From assembly GCA_012064385.1 (NCBI GenBank), contig QRDG01000527.1, forward strand, positions 2,308,349 to 2,372,348: DNA of 64,000 bases, written 5' to 3'. The notes under the pieces were generated by a model, which saw only the letters and a program-made list of their open reading frames with translations, was not told the origin of the DNA and did no database searches. This DNA comes from Puccinellia tenuiflora (Eukaryota > Streptophyta > Magnoliopsida > Poales > Poaceae). Positions 1 to 13,000 of the stretch are shown here, piece by piece. Position 1 is the stretch's first letter. Each line of letters opens with the position of its first letter. Made by a program: the position numbers and the translations under genes.

Positions 1-1569
1 TACGCTACCCGGCAGCAAGGCAAGAGATAACCTAACCTTCTTGGCATCTAGCATCCTATGATTTTATCAAATTATTTTATCCACCATAATATTGCATGCG
101 ATTCAAATATCCTTTTGGGTAAATATTAGAATATCCTATGACTGCATGTTATTTTCCCCGAGCCGATCACATGTATCCCTACCTATGAAACCTAGGGTTG
201 AAGTGTTGGCCGAGATAAAGATATAATTGTTGTATTCATATGCTTACCTATGCTTAGCCATGCTTAATAGATGCTTTATGTCCGTTATTGAATTCCATAA
301 TTGTTGATGTTGATGGAATGATTCGGGCATGGTGGATAATGGTGATGCTTAATTAAAATGCTAAGACGGCTTGGGTGAGTTGCCATCGGGGATGGTGTTT
401 TGCCTCACTCTAGCCCCTAGGTGCGAGTTCTTTACCTCTTGAACCAAGACGAGCGTGCTGCCATTGGTGGGTGTATGGGCGCCTTACTAACTGAATAACT
501 TGTGCGGGCGTATCCAAGGGTCCTCTAGTTTGCTATTTCCATTTGCCGTGTGTGTGAGCGGAAAAAGGATGATGAGGATGGTGGTGTTAGGATGTGGCTA
601 TGGGGCAGGGGCTGAGGCTGGGTAAACTTGTCCTGTGGCCACTGATGACTCTTGAATAGTCTCACGCGAGGTAAAGGTTTAACCGCGCCTGCTTGCCGGC
701 CTTCCCCGGAAGAGGGCCAACTAGGTGAGCCGGACGGTACCAATGGGTAAAATAGTACACCCCTGCAGGGTTAATCTTTTCGAAAAGCCGTGTCCACGGT
801 TATGGACAACTTGGGAATAGACGATAAGACTCATAGAGAATATTAACCTAATTGATATGGCAGCTAAAGGTTGCATAATCAACGTGTGACTAAAGGTTCA
901 CTTCCTCGAGGGTGATTCGAGGGGTGCCTTGGTGGAGATGAGTGTGGTTGGTGACAAAAGGGTTCGATGAGAACCTATGATGACAAATGTTACTCTCTTA
1001 CCCCTTTATGAAAAATACTCTGAGTAGACGAATGCCATGTGTCCTTTATGTTTCGTTTATTGAAACTTAGCTTTATGCAAAAGAACTACATATAAAGCTT
1101 TAGAGCCTCCGTCAGTCATTGGGCCTATATCGCCCTACTAAACTTGCGAGTACAGTCGTACTCAGTCTCTCTTTGCTGCCTCTATGATTTGTATTTCAAA
1201 GGAGGACGACACCGAGCAACTAGGTGGTTCTTCGTTGACGTCGACTACTAGTCTGGGGTTCCCAGGTGGCAGCTTGGGACCGTGGAACAAGCTGGCTTGG
1301 GTGATGGTTATTGTAGGCCTCTTAGGCCATATATTTGCTTCTTGTTGTTAGACAACACTACCCGCTTCCGTTGATGACTTGTGGAGTCTGTGATCCTTTT
1401 GCTGTGTAATATTTGTATTCTTCTCATTATATGAGTTGCTATACTTTTGTGTCGTAGAGTCATGCTTTGTGCCAGTTCTGTTCCACAAGTCTCGATCTTT
1501 GTATTATACCTTGATGGTTGTGTCAACTACATAGCCTCTACTGTATAATTCCGAGGTCGGGGCATTACA
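1..1569 (+). repeat. Gypsy LTR copy 1 (3' part, truncated by window)
   Basis: The window opens at a point equivalent to 6142 in the second LTR and 12270 in the third, and the three run in parallel to the TTACA end at 1569. Scattered substitutions separate this copy from the other two. For example, the stretch near 1366-1400 differs from the version shared by copies 2 and 3. Confidence 0.88.
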
Positions 1570-1572
1570 AGC

Positions 1573-1584
1573 TGGTATCAGAGC
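1573..1584 (+). other. Primer-binding site, initiator tRNA-Met type
   Basis: TGGTATCAGAGC lies three bases after the LTR end. It matches the complement of the 3' end of plant initiator tRNA-Met, the usual minus-strand primer in many plant gypsy and copia families. The equivalent site of the second internal copy is at 7717-7728. Confidence 0.85.
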
Positions 1585-2513
1585 TGGACTGCCTGTAGGA
1601 AACCCTTTCTATTGGTCGATGTCGAGTCTAGTTCGTGAAAATTATTTTGACCTAAAATGAGTTGTGAAAACCTTCCTGTGATTCTTTTTACTCCTTATCC
1701 AATTCACTCTGATCTCGGTGTCAATCTTACCTCTATTTGATTTTAACGGTTCTTCTGATCGTCGGAAAGTTCTAAATCTTTAGGATCACGGGGTTGGGTT
1801 CTATCTTTAGTTACTAGTTATCTCTACTCGCCTGCCAAATCTAAAACATGAAGAAAATAAGTATGGTGGTTCGTCAAGAAATTCCTTGCTTTAGCCCAAG
1901 ATCTTGAACCGAAGGTCCCGGATTGTGCTAGGGCTCAGGGGTAATGCTTCATGAGGGTTGTCACCCCTGTGAGCATTATGCTATTGTGGGTCCCAGTGCA
2001 TGAAGCTGATCTTTAACCCAAGATCTTTTCCGTTGAATCCTGGTGCTAATGGTTGAACCCTACATCAGGTTGGCAAAATTGAAATTGGTCTTCGAGTTCG
2101 AGGTTGCAGCCGCAATTGGTTTCCTCGACAATGCTCTTCTTCGTCACCAGTTTTAGCTAGGCCTCTGTCTTGGAATCATCTGAATCACGACAGGATTGCT
2201 CTTAGCGAGTTTTTCCATCAATACTTGTGCTTCCTCCACTAACATCCGTTATGAAACCCTTGCGGCACTAGTTGTCGGAAGAGTGCTAACAAGGGTTTAC
2301 GCAATCACTTGAGATTGGTTATATCCCTTCTGGTGTTTGTCTCGAGATCCTTGTATCCGTTTGATATCGCTGCGATGACGTGATGTCACCGTGGTTGCCT
2401 AAATCTGTCTTTGGTGGTTATTGCTTCTTAAATATCTATATCTGGAAGCAACAATGATCTATCTTATCTGTCGGAGTTGGTTACTAACTTTGTCATTGTT
2501 CAAATTCTCCAGA
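1585..2513 (+). other. Untranslated leader of gypsy internal domain (copy 1)
   Basis: There is about 0.93 kb between the primer site and the gag start without a convincing reading frame. The equivalent leader of copy 2 is 7729-8657 and differs only by small indels. It should hold packaging signals, but none can be identified from the sequence alone. Confidence 0.6.
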
Positions 2514-3788
2514 ATGGCTCCTACCCGTCGTGGGGAATCAGGCAACCCTGAGCCACCGCCGCCCCCTTCCATGGCGGAGGTTATGATGGCCATTGAACAA
2601 AACCGTCTGCGCAATGAGCTGTTGCTCGAGCAGCTGGTCCAGCAAGGGGCCAGGAGGAACACGGACTGCACCACCCTCAACCAGTTCTTGCGGTCCCAAC
2701 CTCCCTCTTTCTCCGAGGCTAAGGAGCCGCTTGATGCGGATGATTGGCTTCGGGCTATCGAGCGCAAGTTTGCCGCTCTCCACGTTCCTGCGGCGGAGTA
2801 CGTCAACTTCGCCACCTACCTTCTGGAAGGAGCCGCCGGCTCCTGGTGGGAGAGCCATGTGGCAATGGTCGCCGCGGGCCATGTCATCACTTGGGAGGAA
2901 TTCCGCACCGCCTTCCGTGCGGCGTACATCCCCAAGCCCATCCTCGAGCTCAAGAGGCGGGAGTTCCTGGACCTAACCCAGGGACGCATGGACGTCCAGT
3001 CCTATGGACGGGAGTTCAACCACCTCTCCCGTTACGCCCCTCGGGACGTGACGAATGATGAGGACAAGCAATACCTCTTCCGCAAGGGGCTCGCACCTCG
3101 TCTCCGATACGAGCTCCTACCCTTCAAGTTCAACTCCTACCAAGAGCTCTACAACCAGGCTCTCACCATGGAGCAAGGTAGGAAGGAGCTAGAGGCTTCT
3201 AAGAGGCCAGCTCCAGCTGATCACCAGAGCTCCTCTTCTACTGAAGGCAAGAAGCGCAAGGTATTTGTGCCTTTCAGCACCGTGCCTAAGGCGCCCTTCG
3301 CGCCGAAGCCCACCGGGTACCTGCCACCTCCGCCTCGCCCAGCTACTTCGACCTTGGGTGCGGGTGGAAGTGTGTACCACCCTCAGCTGCCTCCACCACC
3401 GCAGAGGCCCACTTGTTTCAGCTGTGGCCAGATGGGGCACTTCTCCAGGGAGTGTCCCCAGAAGGCACCGGCTACCTCAGCACCGGCACCTGCTCCCTCT
3501 ACACCAGCCGCCAAGGCCGTGCCCATCAGCCGTGGTCGCCTAAACCACGTCTCGGCTGAAGGAGTTGAAAGGGACCCCCGTGTTCTTATGGGTATGCTTC
3601 GAATCAATGATTATCTAGCTTTAGTCTTATTTGATTCTGGAGCATCGAATTCATTCATATCCATATCATATGCACTCAACCGTCAACTACCATTTGAGAA
3701 GATGGACTCACCGTTAGGGGTCAAGTCGTCCCTTGTTCTCTCAACAACCTATGGTTTTGGGCAAGAGTCATTTTGTCTATCACCTTAA
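2514..3788 (+). CDS. gag: Gag with truncated aspartic protease, gypsy internal copy 1
   Basis: This 424-aa frame starts at the ATG of MAPTRRGESG. The frame is open further upstream, but only this start has a matching context in copy 2 and an MAPxRRG-type N-terminus typical of gypsy gag. A retrotransposon gag domain covers about residues 70-230 (ADDWLRAIE, then FATYLLEGAAGSWWESH). A proline-rich linker follows. A CCHC zinc knuckle (CFSCGQMGHFSREC) lies near residues 300-315, and the start of a retropepsin domain (VLFDSGAS) near residue 373. The frame stops about 50 residues later, and the purine tract at 3920 follows directly, so protease is incomplete and the rest of pol is absent. Gag would form the virus-like particle and bind the RNA. 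Unlike copy 2, this copy has no frameshift. Confidence 0.85.
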   Translation: MAPTRRGESGNPEPPPPPSMAEVMMAIEQNRLRNELLLEQLVQQGARRNTDCTTLNQFLRSQPPSFSEAKEPLDADDWLRAIERKFAALHVPAAEYVNFATYLLEGAAGSWWESHVAMVAAGHVITWEEFRTAFRAAYIPKPILELKRREFLDLTQGRMDVQSYGREFNHLSRYAPRDVTNDEDKQYLFRKGLAPRLRYELLPFKFNSYQELYNQALTMEQGRKELEASKRPAPADHQSSSSTEGKKRKVFVPFSTVPKAPFAPKPTGYLPPPPRPATSTLGAGGSVYHPQLPPPPQRPTCFSCGQMGHFSRECPQKAPATSAPAPAPSTPAAKAVPISRGRLNHVSAEGVERDPRVLMGMLRINDYLALVLFDSGASNSFISISYALNRQLPFEKMDSPLGVKSSLVLSTTYGFGQESFCLSP

Positions 3789-3933
3789 GTTATCTCCTGT
3801 TCTTTCCGCCTTTTTGGCATGTCTTGTTAGTTAGCCAAATCTCTCCAACGAGGAAGATGTGTGTTGCCAAGTTTCTCTCATCCCTCTTCCTACTATAGAA
3901 TCTCGGACGAGATTCCTGTAAGGGGGGTAGAAT

Positions 3934-6900
3934 TGTAACAGCCCAATTTGGTACCCTAAAATACGGGCCAAATTTTCGCTTTTTGTGTTGCATTGCATCA
4001 TGGCATACATATTTAAAATTGCTAATATGGAAATAAAGCAACACCTTAAAAATGAAACAAAGGAAGCAAAACCCTTCCTCACTTTTTCCCAACTAATTGC
4101 ATGGCCAAACCAAATACAAAGCTCAAGTTGGTAAAACCAATTGTTCTTGAGTCTCCAAATTGTTAAGGAAACTCAAGGATATATTTTTCTTTCTAAATAG
4201 TTGCCAAAGGCTAATTTTATTAACAAGCAACTAAATAAAATTTGAGAAATCATTTTGGTTCAATCCAATTTATATTTTGGAACCAAGTTAAACTTCCCCA
4301 AAATTCCAAATAAATATATGGGGTGCTTCATTGTTATAATATGAGCCTCCATAAATATTGTCATTATTTTTGGACATGCCTAAATGCTCCAAATAAATCT
4401 ATTTTGGGAGTTATCAAAAATGCCCTATTTTTAAACTCCAAGAACAAATGTGGTGCAAAACATTTTTTTGTGCCACCCCAAATTTTGTGGAGCTTATATG
4501 TGTCAATGGGAGACTACTGGAATAATTTCAGAATTTTTTAGAAATGTTTAAGTTGACCTAATAAATCCCTAAAGTTGTTGTTTTAAAAAAACTGAGAAAA
4601 ATGAAAAAGGTCAAATGTCTGACAGTGGCCCCCACTGTCAGTCCCTCTCCTTCCCTCTCCTTCCTCACTGTGCATCGGATGCACTGGTGCCATCCCTGGC
4701 GCCATGCCGTTGCCGCCCACCTGCTCCCTGGTGGACGAAGAGGACCCGGACGCTGCCCTCTCTCCTCCCATTCTTTTTCTGTCGCTCGCTCCCCTGCTCC
4801 TTTCCCCGCGCTCGCCCTCTCTCTCTGTGGCCGCCGTGACACCGTGGCCGTCGCCGTGCCTCGCCGCTGCTAGAGCCACCTAGGAGCAAATCGGAGGCCG
4901 CCGTGAGCCTCGCCGTGACCTCCTCTCCTTGCCCGACCAAGGAATCGCCCCGGGACCGACCGGACCGACGCCTGCTTCCACAACATCGCCGCACCGGCCG
5001 AGCTCGGCTGATCTCCCGATCGTCGCCGTCAGCCGCTCCCTCGCCGTCGCCGTTCACGCACGTGGATTCGGGGTGAGCTCCGCCTCTCCTTAGCCTTTTC
5101 CCGCACCCTCTCTCCCCCTCCCGCCGCCGATTCCTAGTCGGCTTCGCCGCCGGCGTCCTCGCACGCGCGCTCGACGCGGTCACCGTGCCCCGGCCTGGGC
5201 ATCGGCCTGAACCGGCCAGCAGGCCGGTTGCTTCCGAATGAGACCCGGCCTAACGCCCGGACTGGGCCGGCCAAAAGGCCAGAGGCCTCTGGCACTGCCC
5301 CGGCCTGGCGCCCAGCCTGGGCCGACACCGAGGCCGGACCCCTCGGGCCACCCCCGGCCTGTGCCCGGTCTGGGCCGGTTTGGAGGCCGACCCGTACAGT
5401 ATTTTCTGCAGTTTGGAAAATGAAATGAAATTTTAAATAATTCATATCTATTGGAAAAATGCTTCATTTTTGACAAATCAAATATCAAAGTGCTTAGAAA
5501 AACATTTTCTATCCTTTGGTAACATGAAATTGCTCTTTTGTTTAAATAATTTTACTGTTATTTAAGAATTCCTAAAATGGGTTAAATAATCCCAAATTTG
5601 GGAAATTCGTAACTTATTAAAGAATTGTCCAAAAATTATGAATTAAATATCAAAGTGATCAACATGTCAAATGCTATCAAACCATGCACTTATCACATCA
5701 TGATCACAAACTTTTATTTGATGTTATTCATAATTTGATTAAATGAAGTAATTTCAATTATTTAATTAGTTTGTCATTTATTCATCGGTGCTCCGAAAAT
5801 TACAAATAAAGTACCAAATTGATCGGAAGAACGAAACCTATCCATTCATGTCATGTTCATGCATATTAAGCCATTTCTCTAATAATTTAATAATTCATAA
5901 AGACTTGTGGTCACTAAGATAAATATGGGGTTGCTCCCAAATAATTGCGCCAATTATTTGGCTCCCCATTTAATTTTGCTTTTAATTTATATAATGATAT
6001 CTTTGCATCAACTTGACATGTCATCATGTGATTGAGCATTGCATCTTGTGTTCGTGTGATTTATGTGTGTTTTGTATTTTCTTTTGGGTATCGATAGATT
6101 CCGGAGTCGAGGGTTCCCTCTCCTACCCCGACGAGCAATACTACGCTACCCGGCAGCAAGGCAAGAGATAACCTAACCTTCTTGGCATCTAGCATCCTAT
6201 GATTTCATCAAATTATTTTATCCACCATAATATTGCATGCGATTCAAATATCCTTTTGGGTAAATATTAGAATATCCGATGACTGCATGTTATTTCCCTG
6301 AGCCGATCACATGTATCCCTACCTATGAAACCTAGGGTTGAAGTGTTGGCCGAGATAAAGATATAATTGTGTATTCATATGCTTAGCTATGCTTAGCCAT
6401 GCTTAATAGATGCTCTATGTCCGTTATTGAATTCCATAATTGTTGATGTTGATGGAATGATTCGGGCATGGTGGATAATGGTGATGCTTAATTAAAATGC
6501 TAAGACGGCTTGGTGAGTTGCCATCGGGGATGGTGGTTTGCCTCACTCTAGCCCCTAGGTGCGAGTGCTTTTACCTCTTGAACCAAGACGAGCGTGCTGC
6601 CATTGGTGGGTGTATGGGCGCCTTACTAACTGAATAACTTGTGCGGGCGTATCCAAGGGTCCTCTAGTTTGCTATTTCCATTTGCCGTGTCTGTGAGCGG
6701 AAAAAGGATGATGAGGATGGTGGTGTTAGGAAGTGGCGATGGGGCAGGGGCTGAGGCTGGGTAAACTTGCCCTGTGGCCACTGATGATTCTTGGATAGTC
6801 TCACGCGAGGTAAAGGTTTAACCGCGCCTGCTTGCCGGCCTTCCCCGGAAGAGGGCCAACTAGGTGAGCCGGACGGTACCAATGGGTAAAATAGTACACC

Positions 6901-7713
6901 CCTGCAGGGTTAATCTTTTCGAAAAGCCGTGTCCACGGTTATGGACAACTTGGGAATAGACGATAAGACCATAGAGAATATTAACCTAATTGATATGGCA
7001 GCTAAAGGTTGCATAATCAACGTGTGACAAAGGTTCACTTCCTCGAGGGTGATTCGAGGGGGTGCCTTGGTGGAGATGAGTGTGGTTGGTGACAGAAGGG
7101 TTCGATGAGAACCTATGATGACAAATGTTACTCTCTTACCCCTTTATGAAAAATACTCTGAGTAGACGAATGCCATGTGTCCTTTATGTTTTAGTTTATT
7201 TAAAACTAGCTTTATGCAAAAAAGGAAATACATATAAAGCTTTAGAGCCTCCGTCAGTCATTGGGCCTATATCGCCCTACTAAACTTGCGAGTACGTCGT
7301 ACTCAGTCTCTCTTTGCTGCCTCTATGTATTTGTATTTCAAAGGAGGACGATACCGAGCAACTAGGTGGTTTCTTCGTTGACGTCGACTACTAGTCTGGG
7401 GTTCCCAGGTGGCAGCTTGGGACCGTGGAACAAGCTGGCTTGGGTGATGGTTATTGTAGGCCTCTTAGGCCATATATTTGCTTCTTGTTGTTAGACAACA
7501 CTACCCGCTTCCGTTTGATGATTTGAAGGTCTGTGACCTTTTGCTGTGTAATATTTGTATTCTTCTCATTATATGAGTTGCTATATGTTTTGTGTCGTAG
7601 AGTCATGCTTTGTGCCAGTTCTGTTCCACAAGTCTCGATCTTTGTCTTATGCCTTGATGGTTGTGTCCAACTTCATAGCCTCATCTGTATAATTCCGAGG
7701 TCGGGGCATTACA
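3934..7713 (+). repeat. Gypsy LTR copy 2 (3780 bp, complete)
   Basis: It starts TGTAACAG directly after the purine tract and ends TTACA before a primer site. Much is AT-rich, but about 4600-5400 is a GC-rich, CpG-rich island with reiterated GGCC/CCGG motifs at 5190-5400. That block yields several overlapping open frames on both strands, which I read as composition artefacts. The first ~190 bp differ strongly from LTR copy 3, whereas the remainder is nearly the same. Confidence 0.9.
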
Positions 7714-7728
7714 AGCTGGTATCAGAGC

Positions 7729-8657
7729 AGGACTGCCTGTAGGAAACCCTTTCTATTGGTCGATGTCGAGTCTAGTTCGTGAAAATTATTTTGACCTAAA
7801 ATGAGTTGTGAAAACCTTCCTAGGATTCTTTTACTCCTTATCCAATTCACTCTGATCTCGGTGTCAATCTTACCTCTATTTGATTTTAACGAGTTCTTCT
7901 GATCGTCGGAAAGTTCTAAATCTTTAGGATCACGGGGTTGGGTTCTATCTTTAGTTACTAGTTAATCTCTACTCGCTGCCAAATCTAAATCCTGAAGAAA
8001 AGAAGTATGGTGGTTCGTCAAGAAATTCCTTGCTTTAGCCCAAGATCTTGAACCGAAGGTCCCGGATTGTGCTAGGGCTCAGGGGTAATGCTTCATGAGG
8101 GTTGTCACCCTGTGAGCATTATGCTATTGTGGGTCCCAGTGCATGAAGCTGATCTTTAACCCAAGATCTTTTCCGTTGAATCCTGGTGCTAATGGTTGAA
8201 CCCTACATCAGGTTGGCAAAATTGAAATTGGTCTTCGAGTTCGAGGTTGCAGCCGCAATTGTTTCCTCGACAATGCTCTTCTTCGTCACCAGTTTTAGCT
8301 AGGCCCTCTGTCTTGGAATCATCTGAATCACGACAGGATTGCTCTTAGCGAGTTTTTCCATTCAATACTTGTGCTTCCTCCACTAACATCCGTTATGAAA
8401 CCCTTGCGGCACTAGTTGTCGGAAGAGTGCTAACAAGGGTTTACGCAATCACTTGAGATTGTTGATATCCCTTCTGGTGTTTGTCTCGAGATCCTTGTAT
8501 CCGTTTGATATCGTTGCGATGACGTGATGTCACCGTGGTTGCCTAAATCTGTCTTTGGTGGTTATGCTTCTTAAATATCTATATCTGGAAGCAACAATGA
8601 TCTATCTTATCTGTCGGAGTTGGGTTACTAATTGTGTCATTGTTCAAATTCTCCAGA
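7729..8657 (+). other. Untranslated leader of gypsy internal domain (copy 2)
   Basis: This is parallel to 1585-2513, with single-base and few-base indels. No supported frame is present. Confidence 0.6.
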
Positions 8658-9931
8658 ATGGCTCCTACCCGTCGTGGGGAATCAGGCAACCCTGAGCCAC
8701 CGCCGCCCCCTTCCATGGCGGAGGTTATGATGGCCATTGACAAAACCATCTGCGCAATGAGCTGTTGCTCGAGCAGCTGGTCCAGCAAGGGGCCAGGAGG
8801 AACACGGACTGCACCACCCTCAACCAGTTCTTGCGGTCCCAACCTCCCTCTTTCTCCGAGGCTAAGGAGCCGCTTCATGCGGATGATTGGCTTCGGGCTA
8901 TCGAGCGCAAGTTTGCCGCTCTCCACGTTCCTGCGGCGGAGTACGTCAACTTCGCCACCTACCTTCTGGAAGGAGCCGCCGGCTCCTGGTGGGAGAGCCA
9001 TGTGGCAATGGTCGCCGCGGTCCATGTCATCACTTGGGAGGAATTCCGCACCGCCTTCCGTGCGGCGTACATCCCCAAGCCCATCCTCGAGCTCAAGAGG
9101 CGGGAGTTCCTGGACCTAACCCAGGGACGCATGGACGTCCGGTCCTATGGACGGGAGTTCAACCACCTCTCCCGTTACGCCCCTCGGGACGTGACGAATG
9201 ATGAGGACAAGCAATACCTCTTCCGCAAGGGGCTCGCACCTCGTCTCCGATACGAGCTCCTACCCTTCAAGTTCAACTCCTACCAAGAGCTCTACAACCA
9301 GGCTCTCACCATGGAGCAAGGTAGGAAAGAGCTGGAGGCTTCTAAGAGGCCAGCTCCAGCTGATCACCAGAGCTCCTCTTCTACTGAAGGCAAGAAGCGC
9401 AAGGTATTTGTGCCTTTCAGCACTGTGCCTAAGGCGCCCTTTGCGCCGAAGCCCACCGGGTACCTGCCACCTCCGCCTCGCCCAGCTACTTCGACCTTGG
9501 GTGCGGGTGGAAGTGTGTACCACCCTCAGCTGCCTCCACCACCGCAGAGGCCCACTTGTTTCAGCTGTGGCCAGACGGGGCACTTCTCCAGGGAGTGTCC
9601 CCAGAAGGCACCGGCTACCTCAGCACCGGCACCTGCTCCCTCTACACCAGCCGCCAAGGCCGTGCCCATCAGCCGTGGTCGCCTAAACCACGTCTCGGCT
9701 GAAGGAGTTGAAAGGGACCCCCGTGTTCTTATGGGTATGCTTCGAATCAATGATTATCTAGCTTCAGTCTTATTTGATTCTGGAGCATCGCATTCATTCA
9801 CATCCATATCATATGCACTCACCCGTCAAATACCATTTGAGGATATGGACTCCCCGTTAGGGGTCAAGTCGTCCCTTGTTCTCTCAATAACCTATGGTTT
9901 TGGGCAAGAGTCATTTTGTCTATCACCTTAA
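8658..9931 (+). pseudogene. gag: Gag with truncated protease, gypsy internal copy 2, frameshifted
   Basis: It aligns end to end with the gag of copy 1. It starts at the same MAPTRRGESG codons, but one A is missing from the run near 8740, so the first frame breaks after about 28 residues and the bulk of gag continues in another frame. The gag core, the zinc knuckle (CFSCGQTGHFSREC) and the DSGASHSF protease start are all present. The last ~180 bp differ from copy 1 more than the rest does. The product would be non-functional as annotated. Confidence 0.85.
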
Positions 9932-10078
9932 GTTATCTCCTGTTCTTCCCGCCTTCTTTTACATGTCTTGTTAGTTAGCCAAATCTCTGCAATGAGGAAG
10001 ATGGGTGTTGTCATGTTTCTCTCATCCCTCTTTCTACTCTAGAATCTCGGGACGAGATTCCTGTAAGGGGGGTAGAAT

Positions 10079-13000
10079 TGTAACAGCCCAGATTTGGTAC
10101 CCTAAAATATGGGCCAAATTTTCACTTTTTGTTTTGCATTGCATCATGGCATCCATTTTAAAATTGCTTAAGTGGAATAAAGCAACATTTGTAAAACAAC
10201 CAAAAAGGGGAGCAAAACCCTTCCCAAATTTCCAACCCAAACACAATACTCATTTTGGTAAAACCAATTGTTCTTGAGTCTCCAAATTGTTAAGGAAACT
10301 CAAGGATATATTTTTCTTTCTAAATAGTTGCCAAAGGCTAATTTATTAACAAGCAACTAAATAAAATTTGAGAAATCATTTTGGTTCAATCCAATTTATA
10401 TTTTGGAACCAAGTTAAACTTCCCCAAAATTCCAAATAAATATATGGGGTGCTTCATTGTTATAATATGAGCCTCCATAAATATTGTCATTATTTTTGGA
10501 CATGCCTAAATGCTCCAAATAAATCTATTTTGGGAGTTATCAAAAATGCCCTATTTTTAAACTCCAAGAACAAATGTGGTGCAAAACATTTTTGTGTGCC
10601 ACCCCAAATTTTGTGGAGCTTATATGTGTCAATGGGAGACTACTGGAATAATTTCAGAATTTTTTAGAAATGTTTAAGTTGACCTAATAAATCCCTAAAG
10701 TTGCTGTTTTAAAAAACTGGGAAAAATGAAAAAGGTCAAATGTCTGACAGTGGCCCCCCACTGTCAGTCCCTCTCCTTCCCTCTCCTTCCTCACTGTGCA
10801 TCGGATGCACTGGTGCCATCCCTGGCGCCATGCCGTTGCCGCCCACCTGCTCCCTGGTGGACGAAGAGGACCCGGATGCTGCCCTCTCTCCTCCCCTTCT
10901 TTTTCTGTCGCTCGCTCCCCTGCTCCTTTCCCCGCGCTCGCCCTCTCTCTCTGTGGCCGCCGTGACACCGTGGCCGTCGCCGTGCCTCGCCGCTGCTAGA
11001 GCCACCTAGGAGCAAATCGGAGGCCGCCGTGAGCCTCGCCGTGACCTCCTCTCCTTGCCCGACCAAGGAATCGCCCCGGGACCGACCGGACCGACGCCTG
11101 CTTCCACAACATCGCCGCACCGGCCGAGCTCGGCCGATCTCCCGATCGTCGCCGTCAGCCGCTCCCTCGCCGTCGCCGTTCACGCACGTGGATTCGGGGT
11201 GAGCTCCGCCTCTCCTTAGCCTTTTCCCGCACCCTCTCTCCCCCTCCCGCCGCCGATTCCTGGTCGGCTTCGCCGCCGGCGTCCTCGCACGCGCGCTCGA
11301 CGTGGTCACCGTGCCCCGGCCTGGGCATCGGCCTGAACCGGCCAGCAGGTCGGTTGCTTCCGAATGAGACCCGGCCTAACGCCCGGACTGGGCCGGCCAA
11401 AAGGCCGGAGGCCTCTGGCACTGCCCCGGCCTGGCGCCCAGCCTGGGCCGGCACCGAGGCCGGACCCCTCGGGCCACCCCCCGGCCTGTGCCCCGGTCTG
11501 GGCCGGTTTGGAGGCCGGCCCGTACAGTATTTTCTGCAGTTTGGAAAATGAAATGAAATTTTAAATAATTCATATCTATTGGAAAAATGCTTCATTTTTG
11601 GCAAATCAAATATCAAAGTGCTTAGAAAAACATTTTCTATCCTTTGGTAACATGAAATTGCTCTTTTGTTTAAATAATTTTACTGTTATTTAAGAATTCC
11701 TAAAATGGGTTAAATAATCCCAAATTTGGGAAATTCATAACTTATTAAAGAATTGTCCAAAAATTATGAATTAAATATCAAAGTGATCAACATGTCAAAT
11801 GCTATCAAACCATGCACTTATCACATCATGATCACAAACTTTTATTTGATGTTATTCATAATTTGATTAAATGAAGTAATTTCAATTATTTAATTAGTTT
11901 GTCATTTATTCATCGGTGCTCCGAAAATTACAAATAAAGTACCAAATTGATCGGAAGAACGAAACCTATCCATTCATGTCATGTTCATGCATATTAAGCC
12001 ATTTCTCTAATAATTTAATAATTCATAAAGACTTGTGGTCACTAAGATAAATATGGGGTTGCTCCCAAATAATTGCGCCAATTATTTGGCTCCCCATTTA
12101 ATTTTGCTTTTAATTTATATAATGATATCTTTGCATCAACTTGACATGTCATCATGTGATTGAGCATTGCATCTTGTGTTCGTGTGATTTATGTGTGTTT
12201 TGTATTTTCTTTTGGGTATCGATAGATTCCGGAGTCGAGGGTTCCCTCTCCTACCCCGACGAGCAATACTACGCTACCCGGCAGCAAGGCAAGAGATAAC
12301 CTAACCTTCTTGGCATCTAGCATCCTATGATTTCATCAAATTATTTTATCCACCATAATATTGCATGCGATTCAAATATCCTTTTTGGGTAAATATTAGA
12401 ATATCCTATGACTGCATGTTATTTTCCCCGAGCCGATCACATGTATCCCTACCTATGAAACCTAGGGTTGAAGTGTTGGCCGAGATAAAGATATAATTGT
12501 TGTATTCATATGCTTAGCTATGCTTAGCCATGCTTAAATAGATGCTCTATGTCCGTTATTGAATTCCATAATTGTTGATGTTGATGGAATGATTCGGGCA
12601 TGGTGGATAATGGTGATGCTTAATTAAAATGCTAAGACGGCTTGGGTGAGTTGCCATCGGGGATGGTGTTTTGCCTCACTCTAGCCCCTAGGTGCGAGTT
12701 CTTTACCTCTTGAACCAAGACGAGCGTGCTGCCATTGGTGGGTGTATGGGCGCCTTACTAACTGAATAACTTGTGCGGGCGTATCCAAGGGTCCTCTAGT
12801 TTGCTATTTCCATTTGCCGTGTCTGTGAGCGGAAAAAGGATGATGAGGATGGTGGTGTTAGGAAGTGGCGATGGGGCAGGGGCTGAGGCTGGGTAAACTT
12901 GCCCTGTGGCCACTGATGATTCTTGGATAGTCTCACGCGAGGTAAAGGTTTAACCGCGCCTGCTTGCCGGCCTTCCCCGGAAGAGGGCCAACTAGGTGAG

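Noticed and set aside
525..743. 72-aa frame on the minus strand repeated in each gypsy LTR (also 6664-6882, 12796-13014)
   Set aside because: It persists only because the LTR is repeated. There is no domain, no start context, and it lies in non-coding LTR sequence.
4558..5445. Cluster of long overlapping frames on both strands in the LTR
   Set aside because: Frames of similar length on both strands in a GC/CpG-rich block are a composition effect, and no domain is present.
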